Assembly (NCBI GenBank): GCA_030704615.1
Contig: CM060732.1
Span: forward strand, 79,438,171 to 79,502,170
Origin: Takakia lepidozioides
Lineage: Eukaryota; Streptophyta; Takakiopsida; Takakiales; Takakiaceae
Reading direction: 5' to 3'
DNA length: 64,000 nucleotides
Positions within the stretch are counted from its first letter, which is position 1; the number at the start of each line of letters is the position of its first letter. Below, piece after piece: positions 24,600 through 36,256 of this stretch. Under the pieces are notes generated by a model, which was not told the origin of the DNA, ran no database searches, and worked only from the letters and a program-made list of their open reading frames with translations. A program made the translations under genes and the position numbers.

Positions 24600-24691
24600 T
24601 CATGAAATCCGCGTATCTTAGACTTCGGCTCACCGCTCATGCGGCTCATGGCTCATGGCTCATGGTTTCTGCTCATGAAATAGTAAACCTC
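24600..24691. repeat. Element 1 right terminal inverted repeat
   Basis: Read inward on the minus strand, the end is G-rich, then CTATTTCATGAGC, and several CATGAGC heptamers, mirroring the left end at 9404. The 9-bp duplication CAATACCAG follows directly (24692-24700). Confidence 0.8.
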
Positions 24692-24700
24692 CAATACCAG

Positions 24701-24793
24701 CTTTGACGATGTCATCATGGAGCTCTTTGGCCTTTTCAAGAGCTGCCAAGCTCGCACAGGCATTGCAAACACAAACAAACGTGATGTAGTCAG
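24701..24793 (-). pseudogene. DYW-type PPR protein, middle segment between two transposons
   Basis: This 93-bp island translates on the minus strand as a PPR L/S-type repeat: DYITFVCVCNACASLAALEK, then AKELHDDIVKAGI. It continues in frame into the 3' segment at 9403 once Element 1 is ignored, and joins the 5' segment (VKP at 37433) once the CACTA element is ignored. It shows that both transposons lie in one PPR gene. Confidence 0.9.
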
Positions 24794-25180
24794 CACTACA
24801 AGAGATGAGCGTTTTTAGGACTACGGGTTTGGCGGAGTCATAAAAACTGCACTAGGTACATGACTACAGAGCGCTGAAATGCATTACAGTTTTAGTTTTA
24901 TGACTTTGTAGTAATGGATATCACTACATGACTCCGGAAAGTTAGGGAGCATTGGTCAAACATTGTTGACCATGATGACAAGGATGGTTTATATGACTAG
25001 TGTGATATGTTTGACTACACGTGGACGACGTTTCATGGAATCTTATGACTCCATGACTGAAGATGGTTTCAGAGCTCTATTTATACGACTACATCACTAC
25101 ACGTGTCATTTTGAAGGCACATATAATGCAAATAAGGTTGCCCATTAGGTTTAAAAAAGTTAAAATAATTGCTAATAAGG
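24794..25180. repeat. CACTA left terminus and subterminal repeats
   Basis: The terminal inverted repeat is followed by many short motifs, both orientations, of the type GACTACATGAC and TATGACT (near 24856, 24930, 24990, 25040, 25080). Such arrays are the binding sites for TnpA-type proteins in other CACTA elements. Confidence 0.75.
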
Positions 25181-25499
25181 TTGCCCATTAGTGTAATCGT
25201 GAACAGAAAGGAGGGCTGGGACTTGGCGTCTTTTTGTCTCCTGCGCCACACCACATAGCTGAGGGATGGAACGCGATGATAGCAGGATATGCAGGGGCGT
25301 GGGATGGAGGCGTTGAGCAAATGATGCACGAGGAGAAGAGGAGGAGGAGACGAGACGAGGACAAGCGAGCTCGCCGTTCTTGGGAGAGTCAGCTTGGTCT
25401 TAGCAAGCGTGTTTCAATCTCTGACTACTCATCTACGCCGTAGTGGTTCGATCTGACAGACCAATCCGACATTACCTGACTACAGACACAAGCAGCACA

Positions 25500-25860
25500 C
25501 ACAAGAGGTCATCGGTCAAATCCTCCATGGGTCAGGACAGGTCAAGGACAATGTGGTAGGGCACCTTCTTCTTCAACCTATTTCAGCCTGTGTTGCCCTC
25601 TCATCAGACTCGGCCGCAAGATGCATATTGAATTCTGTAAGTTAGGTCGTTGGGTACATCTGTGGTGGTTTGGAGTGACTTTGGCAAGTTACTGCCAGTG
25701 TGGCAGCAGGGAAGTATCCAAAAACATATAATAGAGGTGAGGAGAAGCTTTGGGGTGAACACTTTCCGACCCCAATGGTGGGACAATGGAGACAAAAAGG
25801 CGAATGCCTGTTGGACTACAGAGAGAAGCAGATGCATTTCAGATTGTGATAAGTAGGGTT
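25500..25860 (-). repeat. Captured copy of the PPR leader repeat
   Basis: Reverse-complement matches to the leader repeats at 5100-5400: CCTCATCAGACTCGGCC-type and AAGTTACTGCC-type phrases, and the ATGGGTCA(G/T)GACA block. It lies well inside the CACTA element and so travelled with it or inserted into it. Confidence 0.6.
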
Positions 25861-25959
25861 GGGGTGTTTTGGGGAAGAACTCCACACCAGTATGGTTGGG
25901 GTGTTTGCTGGTAGAATTGTAGGCTGTCAGAGGCATGGATAGCTGAAGGAGCAGGGATA

Positions 25960-26305
25960 GAGTGTGGGTCCACATTCATCCAAGAGGGCTGGATTTCAAG
26001 CTCCACATTACCTATGATTCCCTGTGGAAGGATAGGTACAAGAAACCTACATGGGTAGATGGTCAACTGGAAGCGGCATGCTGTACTATATGTCATTCCA
26101 GAGACTGTCATTGTTGGTCCATGTGTTTTACAACAATGCTATCAATATAAGACTCCTGGTTCGCATTGGAAGCTCAATCCCTGCAAGTTCATTGTGTGTG
26201 AAGCTCAAACTTGCGATTTGAAGGATCTTGTAGCCAAGTTCATTCAACCGGAAAGGAGAAATTCTGAAAGCTCCCAAATTTGATGTGGGCAAGCTTATGG
26301 AGGTA
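25960..26305 (+). pseudogene. Captured host fragments including ribosomal protein eS1 (RPS3A) exon, copy 1
   Basis: At 25962-26090 the plus strand encodes IHPRGLDFKLHITYDSLW and KKPTWVDGQLEA, matching the leader frame of the PPR gene at 39239-39115. From about 26200 it encodes EAQTCDLKDLVAKFI, then after damage EILKAPKFDVGKLMEV, which matches the C-terminal part of 40S ribosomal protein eS1. A splice-donor-like GTAAGACTT follows LMEV. It has frameshifts and no start, so it is a captured fragment. The eS1 identity rests on my memory of the conserved CDLK(E/D)LVAKFIPEVIGK and APKFD-GKLMEVHGD motifs. Confidence 0.65.
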
Positions 26306-26619
26306 AGACTTAGCTTCCCTCCTCTAATGTAAGTGTTGGATAAGTTTCATTTAGTGTCGACCTTCACTGCATATATTGGCTCTTTTCTTGGCTGGTTTCA
26401 TATTTTCTTGGCTGGTATGCTGTTGGTTGGCTTCTTTCATTTCACGTGTGTAGTGGAAGGGGAGAAGTACTTTCCTAAGTTCTGCTGCAACAATGTCTTT
26501 TTCCAGCCTAGATGTTTTCGATGGATACAAATTGAAGTGCTTTGAATGTTGCTGCAATACTATAATAAAGTGGAGGGTGCTGAATGCAGTTGGCCTTGCT
26601 TCGTGCAGGCATAATCCAG

Positions 26620-26740
26620 GGAAATGTGGACATAGCTGAAACCCCATGATAGCATTTCCAGAGGACGGTGTGGATGGCCTCACAATCCAGCATGCAAAAT
26701 CCATGACAATGTGGAGCTGGCTGAATGGGCAAACAGGTTA
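26620..26740 (+). pseudogene. PPR E-motif remnant
   Basis: The DNA is alignable with the E-motif stretch of the PPR gene (complement of 8930-8990): TGGATGGCC...GCATGCAAAATCCATG-CAATGTGGAG against TGGAAGGCC...GCCTGCAGAATCCATGGCAATGTGGAG. It is non-coding now. Confidence 0.5.
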
Positions 26741-26779
26741 AGTGGCGAACAAGCCACGTCACTGGTACATAGTTGCATG

Positions 26780-27065
26780 CTTACATAGTACATGAAAGCG
26801 TACTATATGTCATTCCCGAAATTGACCATGTTGGTCCATGTATTTTACAACAATGCTATCAATAAAAGACCAATGGTTCGCATTGGAAACTCTATCCCCG
26901 TAAGTGGCTTGTGCGTGATGCTCAAACTTGTGATTTGAAGGATCTTATACCCCAGTTCATTGCAGAGGTCATTGGAAAAGACATTGAGAAGGCAACAGCC
27001 GTTATCTATAATCTACAGATCCCCTTCAATTTGATGTGGGAAAGCCGGCTGGCTGGAGGTCTAGT
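26780..27065 (+). pseudogene. Ribosomal protein eS1 fragment, copy 2
   Basis: This repeats the segment at 26085-26300 with about 80-90 percent similarity by eye. It has a longer coding match: DAQTCDLKDLIPQFI, then EVIGKDIEKATAVIYNLQ, against the eS1 motif EVIGKEIEKAT-SIFPLQN. A premature stop precedes it and the frame is lost after NLQ. The two copies may be a tandem duplication within the CACTA element. Confidence 0.65.
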
Positions 27066-27099
27066 CTCACTTTCACTCATCTAATGTCAGTGTTGTATC

Positions 27100-27260
27100 C
27101 ATTGCAATGTGGAGATGTTTGAAACAACATTGGAGCATTTCCAGAGGATGGTCTGGATGGCCTTTCGTGGCGTGTGCCGAATCCATGGCAAGAAAACATT
27201 GCAGGCAGAACCCATGGCAATGGTACCAGCACGGGTTGGTCCAAAGCCAATTGCAACAAC
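27100..27260 (+). pseudogene. Second PPR E-motif remnant
   Basis: The plus strand reads VWMAFRGVCRIHGK, a decayed version of VWKALLGACRIHGN from the PPR E motif. A similar remnant at 26620 follows the first eS1 copy, so the pair eS1 plus PPR E was duplicated as a unit of about 600-700 bp. Confidence 0.55.
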
Positions 27261-27412
27261 AAATGAATAAAGGGTGCTGAAAGGAAAGCACTCCATAATT
27301 GATCATAAAATCCAGTGTCCAAGCATGATATCTTAATGGGAATGCGAAGGGAGTGTTACCACCTTAAACTATCATGCATGGTCTATAACTGGAGTGCACA
27401 AATCGCGCATAT

Positions 27413-30400
27413 CTAATCTTCATCATCCTCATCTATGTCTGGGTCACTACATGTATCACTGTCTTCATCACAGACTTCATCTTCTCCAAGGGTTGGCTGA
27501 ACATCATCACCACGTATACGGGGTGCTCGGAGGTACAAGGAGGCCACCTGCTCTGGAGTAACCGGTACCGCTCGGCTGCATGTTGGGCCATCAGTAACCA
27601 CAGTCTCCTCTAGTCTTTGTGGGGCTAACAATCCTTCCACTTCCGCCACATCATCATTATCAATTGATATGTCGCAGACCACTCTACGTGCTCGGGGGCT
27701 CTTCTCCAGGACGACTTTCCACCCCGGCTCCTTCACACAATCAGAAAAAAACACTTGATCAACCTGGCCAGGAAACACAAAAGGTTGCTCAGAAGGTGGA
27801 AGCATACGGTTAAAATTGACAAGTGTGAAGCCAGCATCATCCTGCTTCATTGACATAGGTTGACGACCCACGCGACTCGCCCGTACCCACGAACACAAAA
27901 ACACTATAGGCTGTGTTTGGCCATAGTCAATTTGCAAAATCTCCCTTATAAGACCCACATATCTTGTAGGTTCCTCCATGTCATTGCCTGAATTGTTGGT
28001 AATGGGCTGGTGCTGGAAAACAGATGAGACTCCACAATCAAAAGACACCATACTTGTTGTTCATGCCGGGGGATGTAACCCTGTAATGGTTACCATACGC
28101 TGTCATACTCTTGAATGACAGGGCAGTAAATGATGGAGGCCTTGAAAGATCCAGTAATTCCTCACGTGTTGTAGGATCAAGCCCATCTGATTGAATTGAG
28201 AGATGATCCCGTACACCTTGAGGGAGCCAAACAGCAAATGGAGGACAAGGATGCAAATCAGGAGGGTACTGAATTGCCGTGGGATTGCTCATGCCTTCCA
28301 GCCCTTGCTCCTCACGAAACAAGCGTCGTCTGGCTTCTATCCGTGTGGACTCTGCTTCATATATCCTGTCACAATCCGAGGGTCAGCCAGGAGATTGACA
28401 GAGGTGGCGTGGGAGATTTGAAAAGACGCCATATGCCAACTAATGATAAATGACTAAAACTTGGAAATCTGAATGTCAATGAAGTAGATTTCTTACCCCA
28501 ACATGACTGATAGACGAGGATGGTTCTGAATGATGTACTCATGTACAATATCACACAGGTCATTCAATTTTCGGGCTTTAGAACTTCCTTCCACAACTTC
28601 ACGTTCCACAGATTCTGCCTCATCTGCATCCCACACCCTTCGTACACTTCCATCAAATCCTGCCATATACTCTGTGCAAAAACCCAATGCTTCTTCAAAT
28701 TGGTATCCTTCTGCCATGCTCCCCTCGGGCCTTGCCATGTTTCTTACGTAGCCCTTCATATCTTTCATTGCCCGCTCCATGGGGTACATCCAACGAGATG
28801 CTACGGGCCCGCATAAGTACAACTCATCCACTAGGTGAACAACCAGATGTGTCATCACATCAAAAAATGATGGTGGGAACTCCTTCTCTATAAGACACAG
28901 AGTGAGAACTGCTTCAGTTCTCAATTCCTCATACTCTACAGGATTCACCACTTTTGCACACAACTTCTTAAATACACGACATACTCGCAAAATGGCCCTT
29001 CGAGGACCACTTGGCATGAGCCCACGGATAGCAAGCGGTATAATTTGCTGCATGAGCACATGATAGTCATGTGATTTCATGCCTGACAACTTCTTCTTCA
29101 CCACATGCTTTTTGAAAGCTGATGCGTAGCCTGTTGGCACTTTCAAGTTCTGCACAATCTCCAGAAAGACTTGTAACTCAGCCTCAGTGAGGACATAAGG
29201 GGCAGGAGGCATAATTAACGTATCTGCTCTGTCAGGATCACGTTGTAGCCACAATTCCGGGCGCATCCCAAGTAGCTCCAAATCACGGCGAACTTTCAAT
29301 GTGTCTTTCTCACCAAAGATAGTTTTAATAATATTTTCAGCCAAGTTCTTCTCGCAATGCATTGCGTCAAACGTGTGGCGGATGAGGAGACCCTACAAAA
29401 TGAACACATAAGCAATTGAGCATTTACTCATCACAATTTAAACAGAAAACGCAAAAATGTACACAGCCAATTTAAAGGCCATGAAGGAATTACCTCCCAA
29501 TAAGGTAAGACATATAAAATTGACAATCGCTTAACTCCATGAGTTTTTGCTGGGTCTGTCCTGCTATCTGGCGTCCCTCCGTTTTCCACCCATGCAGTGC
29601 GAGCTGTTGCAAGGTCCTTGATTTGTGTTCCAGTCTGCGTTTTTGGAGGAGTTCCATGCTCAGTAGCGCCATTGAACATTCTTGACCTTCTATATGGATG
29701 ATTGCGGGCCAAAAATCTTCGGTGGCCTAGGAAAACAATTTTTCCACATGTGTGTAACTGCTGTGAAGTCACCCCGGGTCCACAAGCTGGACAACCAGCA
29801 TAACCTTTCGTCACTTGACCTGAGAGCAAGCCATATGCAGGGTAGTCATGGATTGACCACATCAACACTGCCCTCAGTGTGAATTCGCGTTGACCACGAG
29901 GACGGGAAACATCATGAGCTGCAATCCCTCTCCATAGTTCCAATAGCTCTTCCACTAGGGGCATCAGGTAAACATCTACGTTGTCCGAGGTAACAGACTC
30001 CTTACCAGGAATCAGTAGCGCTAACATGACAAAGAACTTTTTGGTCATTAACCACGGAGGCAGATTGTAATTGACCAAGAGAACGGGCCATGTGCTCCAA
30101 CTTGTGGATTGAGCTCCGTAGGGATTTACACCGTCTAAGGCCAATCCAAATCGCAGAGATCGTGGCTCTGCAGCAAAATCCGCAAATGTGGTGTCAATGT
30201 GTCTCCATGCTTTGCTATCAGCTGGATGTCGAACCAACCCATCCTGGCTCTTATGTCTGTCGTGCCATGTCATGAGGTTAGCGATCGATTTACATCGGTA
30301 CATACGTTTCAACCTTGGAATGACAGGGAAGTGTCGCAATACTTTCTTGGGCACACTTCCACGACCTGGAATGTAACGGGAACTGCGGCACACTGGGCAA

Positions 30401-31504
30401 ATGTCTACATTCTCATACTCCCCACGGAAGAGTACACAACCACGCTCACAGGCATGAATCATCGTGTACTGCAATCCCATCTTGGCAATCATGGTTTTTG
30501 CTTCATAGTGAGTTTTCGGCAATGAATTCTCTTTAGGCAAAAAACTCTTACGCAACAATCCCAGAAGCTCATCCACAAATGCATTGGTGCACTTGTGGGT
30601 AGTGCATGCGTTCAGCAACGTCAAAGTTGCTTGCAGCCGGCTGATGGAGCACCCTTCAAAAAGTGGACATTGCGACGCTCGGAAGAGTTTATCATACTCG
30701 GGATCAACGTGCAGGTGAGCATTCTCATCAAATTCATTGTCTCCGGAATCGTCGAGATCATCGTCATGATCGGCAAATGTGTGATCGGTTCCACCATGAA
30801 TGGGGTCCTCTCTGTTTGCATCTGCAAAGAGAAACGCTTCCTGCAATGCACGCTGCATTTCTACCTCCAATCCACCACTCTCATCTGCGTTCTCTGTGAC
30901 ATTGGGCTCCCGCTGTGCCGCAGGGCCTTCGTCTTCATCATCTGAATATTCACATCCCTGCATCCCAATAGTCATCTTGTGAGTGGACCAACAACGATGT
31001 GACACTTGTTCATATTATGACATAGGAGGCACGGTGACGTTGCAGTGATGCAGTCATATTTACGTATGTATCTTATGAATATACACCCAATCAAAACACG
31101 ACATTTGTAACCATTGAAGTCATAGTTGCAGTCACTTACTTAGTCATATATGACTACATGACTACACATGACCAATGAAAACACGACATGTGCATTAATT
31201 AAAGTGATAACGGAAGTGGCGTAGTCATACTCACGTCTGTATCTTATGACTTCTTGACTACAATCACCCAACGAAATGTCGACATGTGGAGAAGAGGATC
31301 GTTGCATTCAAAATTCAAACTAAAGTGCTGAAGGGAAAGTGGCGATCTTACCGGAAGAGAACAGCGTTGGAGAAGAGGATCCCTCCCGTGTATCATGTAA
31401 TGATTCCTCACTGTTTCCAACAAGAGTACTTTTCCTCCATGACACTCATCGCAGTTGCATAGCATTTTTGTATGCCCATTCCTTGTGGCATAAGCTTCTT
31501 CCAT
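27413..31504 (-). CDS. tnp2: CACTA transposase (Tnp2 type)
   Basis: This is the transposase that cuts the CACTACAA ends. An upstream exon (31504 to about 31353, ending in donor GTAAGATCG) encodes the transposase-associated zinc region: CNCDECHGG, then VRNHYMIHG. The main exon (about 30975 to 29500) opens with GCEYSDDEDEG and contains the Tnp2 core: CERGCVLFRGEYEN-DICPVC, FGLALDGVNPYG, TSWSTWPVLLVNYNLPPWL and AVLMWSIHDYPAYGLLSGQV-GY-GCP. The following exons (29362-28493) encode a DUF4218-like domain: MHCEKNLAENI, KSHDYHVLMQQIIPLAIRG, FFDVMTHLVVHLVDEL and MYPMERAMKDMKGYVRNMARPEGS. The last exons (28322-27413) end in an acidic tail (DIDEDDED). The domain order is typical. It is divergent from the second CACTA gene. 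I see no certain disabling mutation, but exon joints are estimates. Confidence 0.85.
31010..31270. repeat. Internal copies of the CACTA subterminal motif
   Basis: Between the divergent tnp2 and TnpA-like genes are several TAGTCATAT / ATGACTACATGAC motifs (near 31050, 31125, 31145, 31225, 31245), the same words as at both ends. They probably lie in the shared promoter region, which would allow the TnpA-like protein to regulate the genes; that role is inference. Confidence 0.6.
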
Positions 31505-31689
31505 TCGCCATAACGGTCATCTATTCTACGCCTACGCATCCGTTCGCCACCTGCACTGTACATGCTTTGAACGTCACCCATTCCCTCTTTGCATGCTACG
31601 CACAGTGCATTGTCTCTAGTTTTGCACCAGCTGCCAATGTGCTATTTCTATATCTATAGTATACTATAAGTATCGTTTCTGAGTGTCCA

Positions 31690-34600
31690 TGGTGAAGCGG
31701 AAGGTCTTCGAAGTGACAGTCCCTCTCACTGAGTACGAGAAGTTCCGAGAGCGCCGGATTGCTGCCATAAAGGAGGTGGAAGCAACGTTCAAGCAGTTGA
31801 TAGATGGGTGAGTTTAGTTCCTGACTTTGGATACCCACCCACTAAATTGCGATTTGCCTTATCCTCTAACCTTCCTACAACGATCATAAGCTTCATAGCA
31901 CAAATGGGGGCGAGTAGCTGCGACTTGTACAAACAGAGAGGCAAACAACATGCAGTGAGTGACGATTAGGTTTGAGGAGGGTGTGTCATTAGGCGGGAGA
32001 TGTCCGCCGTCATTCGTGGGCAGGCATTACGTCCTGGTAGGGTGCGGCTGTGGTTCAGCGTAGGCTTAAGAGTATTAGGGTATGTATGCTTACATTTGTT
32101 TGTGATTGTTTGAGAGGGAGGTCATGGAGGTGTTTGTGCAGGCTTGCGGGAGCGAATCACCTTCGCAAGCCACGCGCTCCGAAGGAAAAAGGTAGGGATC
32201 AAGGTCCTGCAAGGCAAAGTGCCAGACTGAAGACGATGAAGACTACGATTCTGCATGAGGGCTCTTCTGAGGACGATGAGGACGATCACTCCTCCCACGC
32301 CAGTGCGAGGCGAGTGCGTCGTCGGCGGATGCCACGGCAAGCCGAGGAGAACATGCCCATGCTCATGTCGCAGGACAAAAACGCCCATCATCTACACTAC
32401 GAACACCTTCTCCGTCTGTGAGTTATAGTTCTTCACAATGACCATGATTCTAATTATGTATGTTTTTGGTAAAATCACGAAGAGATAGGGTATGTCTGTC
32501 AAGACATGGAAGTTGGACAATGCAGGGGTCAGCCAAGGCACAATCACAAATGATTTCCACTAGACAAGTTGAAGTGCCAAAGGCATGATGTCAGGCCAAT
32601 GTAGACTTCAGGTGTGTTCAAATTCTTTGCCCCATGAAACCAACGTCCTGGTACTAAGCTACAATGGCTACTTATAGAGATACTTGGGTTACTTATGCAC
32701 CCAGAATATCAGTAAAACTTGGAGGGATACTTCTCATGGACCCATCAGGTTTGTCCATTTGAATTCTTGCTATGGATTTCAGGAACACCCCATACCTAAG
32801 AGGGCTCAAAAATGTACTGGGAGGACATCATCGGGGCCAATCAAATTTGGGAGATTTACTGCCCAAGATCATACTGAGTTTTGGGTAATCTTGTCTTTAC
32901 AAATGATATGTGCTTCCAGTTTGTTTTGCCTGAATTCAAGGATTTGTGCTTGCTGCCTATATGTATGTGTAATCACCCACATTGTACTGGGGGAATTTCT
33001 TTTCAGGGCAAGCACAAGCGCACTGGATCCACGATCCCTGCTGCTAGCAATGGAGATGGCGCCCACAAGAACGCAGGAGGTGGCCCTAACTCTCCCAACG
33101 TTGTGGGTTCTGTGCCACCAGTACCCCCACCTTATTTGGTATGCCTCAGTACCCACAGTCTGGCACTCAGTATGGTCAGGGTCAATATGGTGCTCCTCCA
33201 TATGGGCAGTATGGCCAGTATCCTCCTCCACCATATTTGCCACCCCCTAATAGCTATGGGGGTGGCAGGCCACTGGAATATCCTCCTGCTTATGGACAGT
33301 ATGGCCAGTATGGTCCTCGGCCTTCTGGCCAACAACCATGGCCACCAGTCCCTACTTGGCAGGATCCTGCTTTGAATTCTCCTGAGCGCACGGAGGTCTC
33401 TGAAGGAGGGGAGGGTGCCGTTTCAAAGAATGATAGAACCAATGCTTTAAGGAGGGCTAATAGCTCAGCCAAAATTGAAGCTGCCAAGGTCAAGGAAGAG
33501 AGAATAGCTGCAGGTCTTCCTCCCACGGTGATTTTGACGAACCTCAAAGGAGCCCCGTATGGTCAGACCCGGAATGTATGGCACGCTGCCCTTAAAGGAC
33601 AGGCTTATCGCAAGCTAGATTGTTCCCTTGCCATCAACAACCAACCTGATGAAGTTGTATACGAAATCAGAGATCACCTGGCTAAGCTATTTTCATATAC
33701 GCCGCACGAGTTAAAAGACTTCCACCTAAAACAAACAATTGGCAGAATAATGAAGAGCCAGCGTTATGAAGCACACACTGCGTGGTTGGGTGGTAAGGGG
33801 AAACCCATTACTGTATCTGACGAGGTATGGAACAAGCTTGTAAGTTACTGGCAGACAGAGGTGTTCCACAAAGTGTCGGGCAACATGAAGAAGGCAAATG
33901 GTGCAATTCTGAATCCTACCAAGACTGGCCGTGGTGGGAAGGCAATGGTGGAAGCACGCTTGGTAAGTGGCATCATCACGACTCTGTATTTTGTTCCTCA
34001 TTGAATTGCTATGTGTATATAGTCAGCCCTCACATTGCTTACTGACTTGTGGCATGGGTTTGTTTGTGGCATGGATTAATTTGTAGGAAACACTATCAGG
34101 GTGCCCTCCTACATTATATGAAATTCAAGAGGGTTCAGTGTCACGGTTGTCAGCTGGGAGTGACAGGCGGGTAAGTGTGTTTTCCACGTTTGCTAGAGTG
34201 GTTGCTGCATCATAGGTTGCTAGGGTTTTTTTCACGGCTTTTGGCCTGGGTTTTCTTTCCAATGGTTGTTCATGCTAGGTTTTTTGGTTTGATTCATACT
34301 TGGGCAAGTTTTCATGGATTGGCAGGAGGGAAGTCTCGCATATTCTACAGTAGTTGGCAGGATGGATGGCTTGGACAAACTGGTGGAATCACAAGGACGT
34401 GACATGGCAGAATTAAAATTACAGATGCAGAGTATGATTGAGTACCAGAAAGCCATTGTGACCAGATTGGGGATTAATCTACCAGGCGCAGGACCAGTGA
34501 CATCTACGATGGATACGTCTGCTGTGACAGTATCAAAATGTTTGGAATCCCAATTTCAGACGGTAACTGGTGCTCACTCTAAGCCCTTATGTCTTCCTGT

Positions 34601-36256
34601 CACTGATGATCTTTTGAATTTGACCGAGCAGCAGCAGGATACAGGGAAGGCCAGCTGTGAGGTACACGTGGAAATTCAGCCCTTGCCACGTACAAAGGCA
34701 GTAGCAGTCCAGGGGGCAATGGTGACAGAGCCGCCGGGCACACCGGATTCTGGTATGCAGGTATGTGGGAGTTTAGATGGGGAGGAAGATGCAGACGGGG
34801 ACAAAACAAACAAGCAGGTTGCTTTAATTTCTCCTGCTCACATGTTGAAGCCAAATGTCAGTTTACTTCCTGGACCAACGAGGAAGCATTTACTAATTCT
34901 GGACTTAAATGGTCTGTTATGTGAATCTTTTCATTCTGCTAATGGGCCTGCATCCCTTCCCAAAGGTTTTGTGGGGAAGATGTGTGGCAAGAAGATGGTA
35001 GTTTTGAGACCACGCTGTTATGACTTTTTGCAAAAGTGTTTTGAACACTTTGAGGTGGCGGTGTGGTCTTGTTGCCAAGCTCGCAACTTCTTCCCAATGG
35101 TGGACTATATTTTTGCAGCCCACACTAACCTGGTTTTCCAGTGGGATGCCCTTCACTGTGACGAGGATCCAGTCCTCCCATGCCGTAAGGGGTCTGATTC
35201 AAAGCCATTATATTTCAAGAACTTGTCTACAGTGTGGGCAGACTGGCCAGAATGGACTTATGAGGACACTGTTCTTGTTGACGACACACCAAGAAAGGCG
35301 GCAAACAATCCTCCCTTCAGTGGGATTTTTCCAGAGCCATGGAAGGTGCAACCAGATTCACCAACTGATGAGTATCTAACAGAGGTGTTGTGGCCTTTCT
35401 TGTGGAAGGCATCGAAAGCTGCCAGTATTCCCAAGTTTTTGGAGTCTCAGCCTGTTTTCGGACAACAACCATACAACACTGCTACTGTGAAGGTACAAAC
35501 ATTCTGACAGTGCTCCAGAGGCTACATTTTTGTGGGTTCATTCATTGCATTGCTTTCCTGGATGCTTCTCCTCGGTTGCTTGATTAATGCTAGGTTTTCT
35601 TTGCAGCTTTTCATGTTGGCTTTTTTTGTTTGATTCATACTTGGATTTTGTTTCTATTCACTATTCCTGTTTGCTCATTGCTTTCCTGGTTGATCTCTGG
35701 TCTGTGACACAGGAACTTGTGACAAACAAAGGTGATATTGTCGACAAGCCGGTACAGACGAGGGGCAAGAGTGTCGACCCGGCGAGTAGCCCCCCAAAAG
35801 AGGTCTCACCACCACTGGAGACTGCAAATGGAGTAAGTCCAGGCCGTTGTCTTGTCTGTTATATTTTTTCCAACCTTGGGGCTCTCTTTAACTCGCAAAT
35901 GTTGAGTGTCCTAGTCGTGTGTATGTCATGGGTTTTCACATCGTGTTCTTTTTTGTGTGGAGTTGGGATCACAGTTCAGGGTGGGTGACGAGGTTCGGCT
36001 GTTGGATGTGAACTCCAAACGCAAGAAATGTGGAGTAGGGCTGATTGTTGCTCTTCAAGGTGCTGTGGTGGGTTACGGGTACCCTGCTGTGCCCCTTGAT
36101 TATGCCTGTGTGTACATCAAAGAGGCATGTGTCAGTAACACCCCTCTACCATATGTGAATGGTGTTAGGAAACAGACCGAGTTGGGGCAGGTGGTTGGCC
36201 AGACAACACTTTGGAGTCTAAAGTTACTGAAACTTATGGAGCTGCGGAAGGGATAG
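31690..36256 (+). CDS. CACTA TnpA-like protein with FCP1/NLI-type HAD phosphatase domain
   Basis: Probable exons: 31690-31808 (MVKRKVFEVTVPL...), about 31970-32078, 32141-32420, 33005-33963, 34087-34170, 34324-35492, 35712-35830 and about 35960-36256. The fourth is Tyr/Gly/Pro-rich (YGQYGQYPPPPYLPPP), then a Transposase_24-like region: FHLKQTIGRIMKSQRYEAHT, VWNKLVSYWQTEVFHKVSGN. The 34324-35492 exon has a coiled-coil-like start, then a HAD domain of the FCP1/SCP family: LLILDLNGLLCES (motif I), VVLRPRCYDFLQKCFEHFEVAVWS and EDTVLVDDTPRKAANNP (motif III). Motif I is DLNG rather than DxDxT, as in some plant family members. The last exon resembles the C-terminal domain of plant TnpA-like proteins (YGYPAVPLDYACVYI, LGQVVGQTTLW). 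TnpA proteins bind subterminal repeats; what the phosphatase adds is unknown. The exon phases need checking. Confidence 0.68.

Larger units (their letters stand above)
9404..24691. mobile_element. Element 1: 15.3 kb MULE-like DNA transposon with ParB-methyltransferase cargo
   Basis: The PPR reading frame stops at 9403 and resumes at 24701. The junctions carry a 9-bp direct repeat CAATACCAG (9395-9403 and 24692-24700), the target duplication size of Mutator-like elements. The ends are inverted: both begin with a G-rich stretch and share CTATTTCATGAGC, followed by arrays of CATGAGC heptamers. Inside are a head-to-head pair of orphan genes (9865-11551), a palindrome cluster (11805-12580), the ParB-methyltransferase gene on the minus strand (12714-17655), the phased palindrome array (18268-19872) and the transposase on the plus strand (20252-23849). 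Element 2 has the same divergent transposase/ParB-methyltransferase pair, so this cargo is a property of the family. Confidence 0.88.

Noticed and set aside
9404-24691. Maverick/Polinton or giant-virus-like insertion
   Set aside because: There is no family B polymerase, retroviral-type integrase, packaging ATPase or capsid gene; the transposase and 9-bp duplication fit a MULE.
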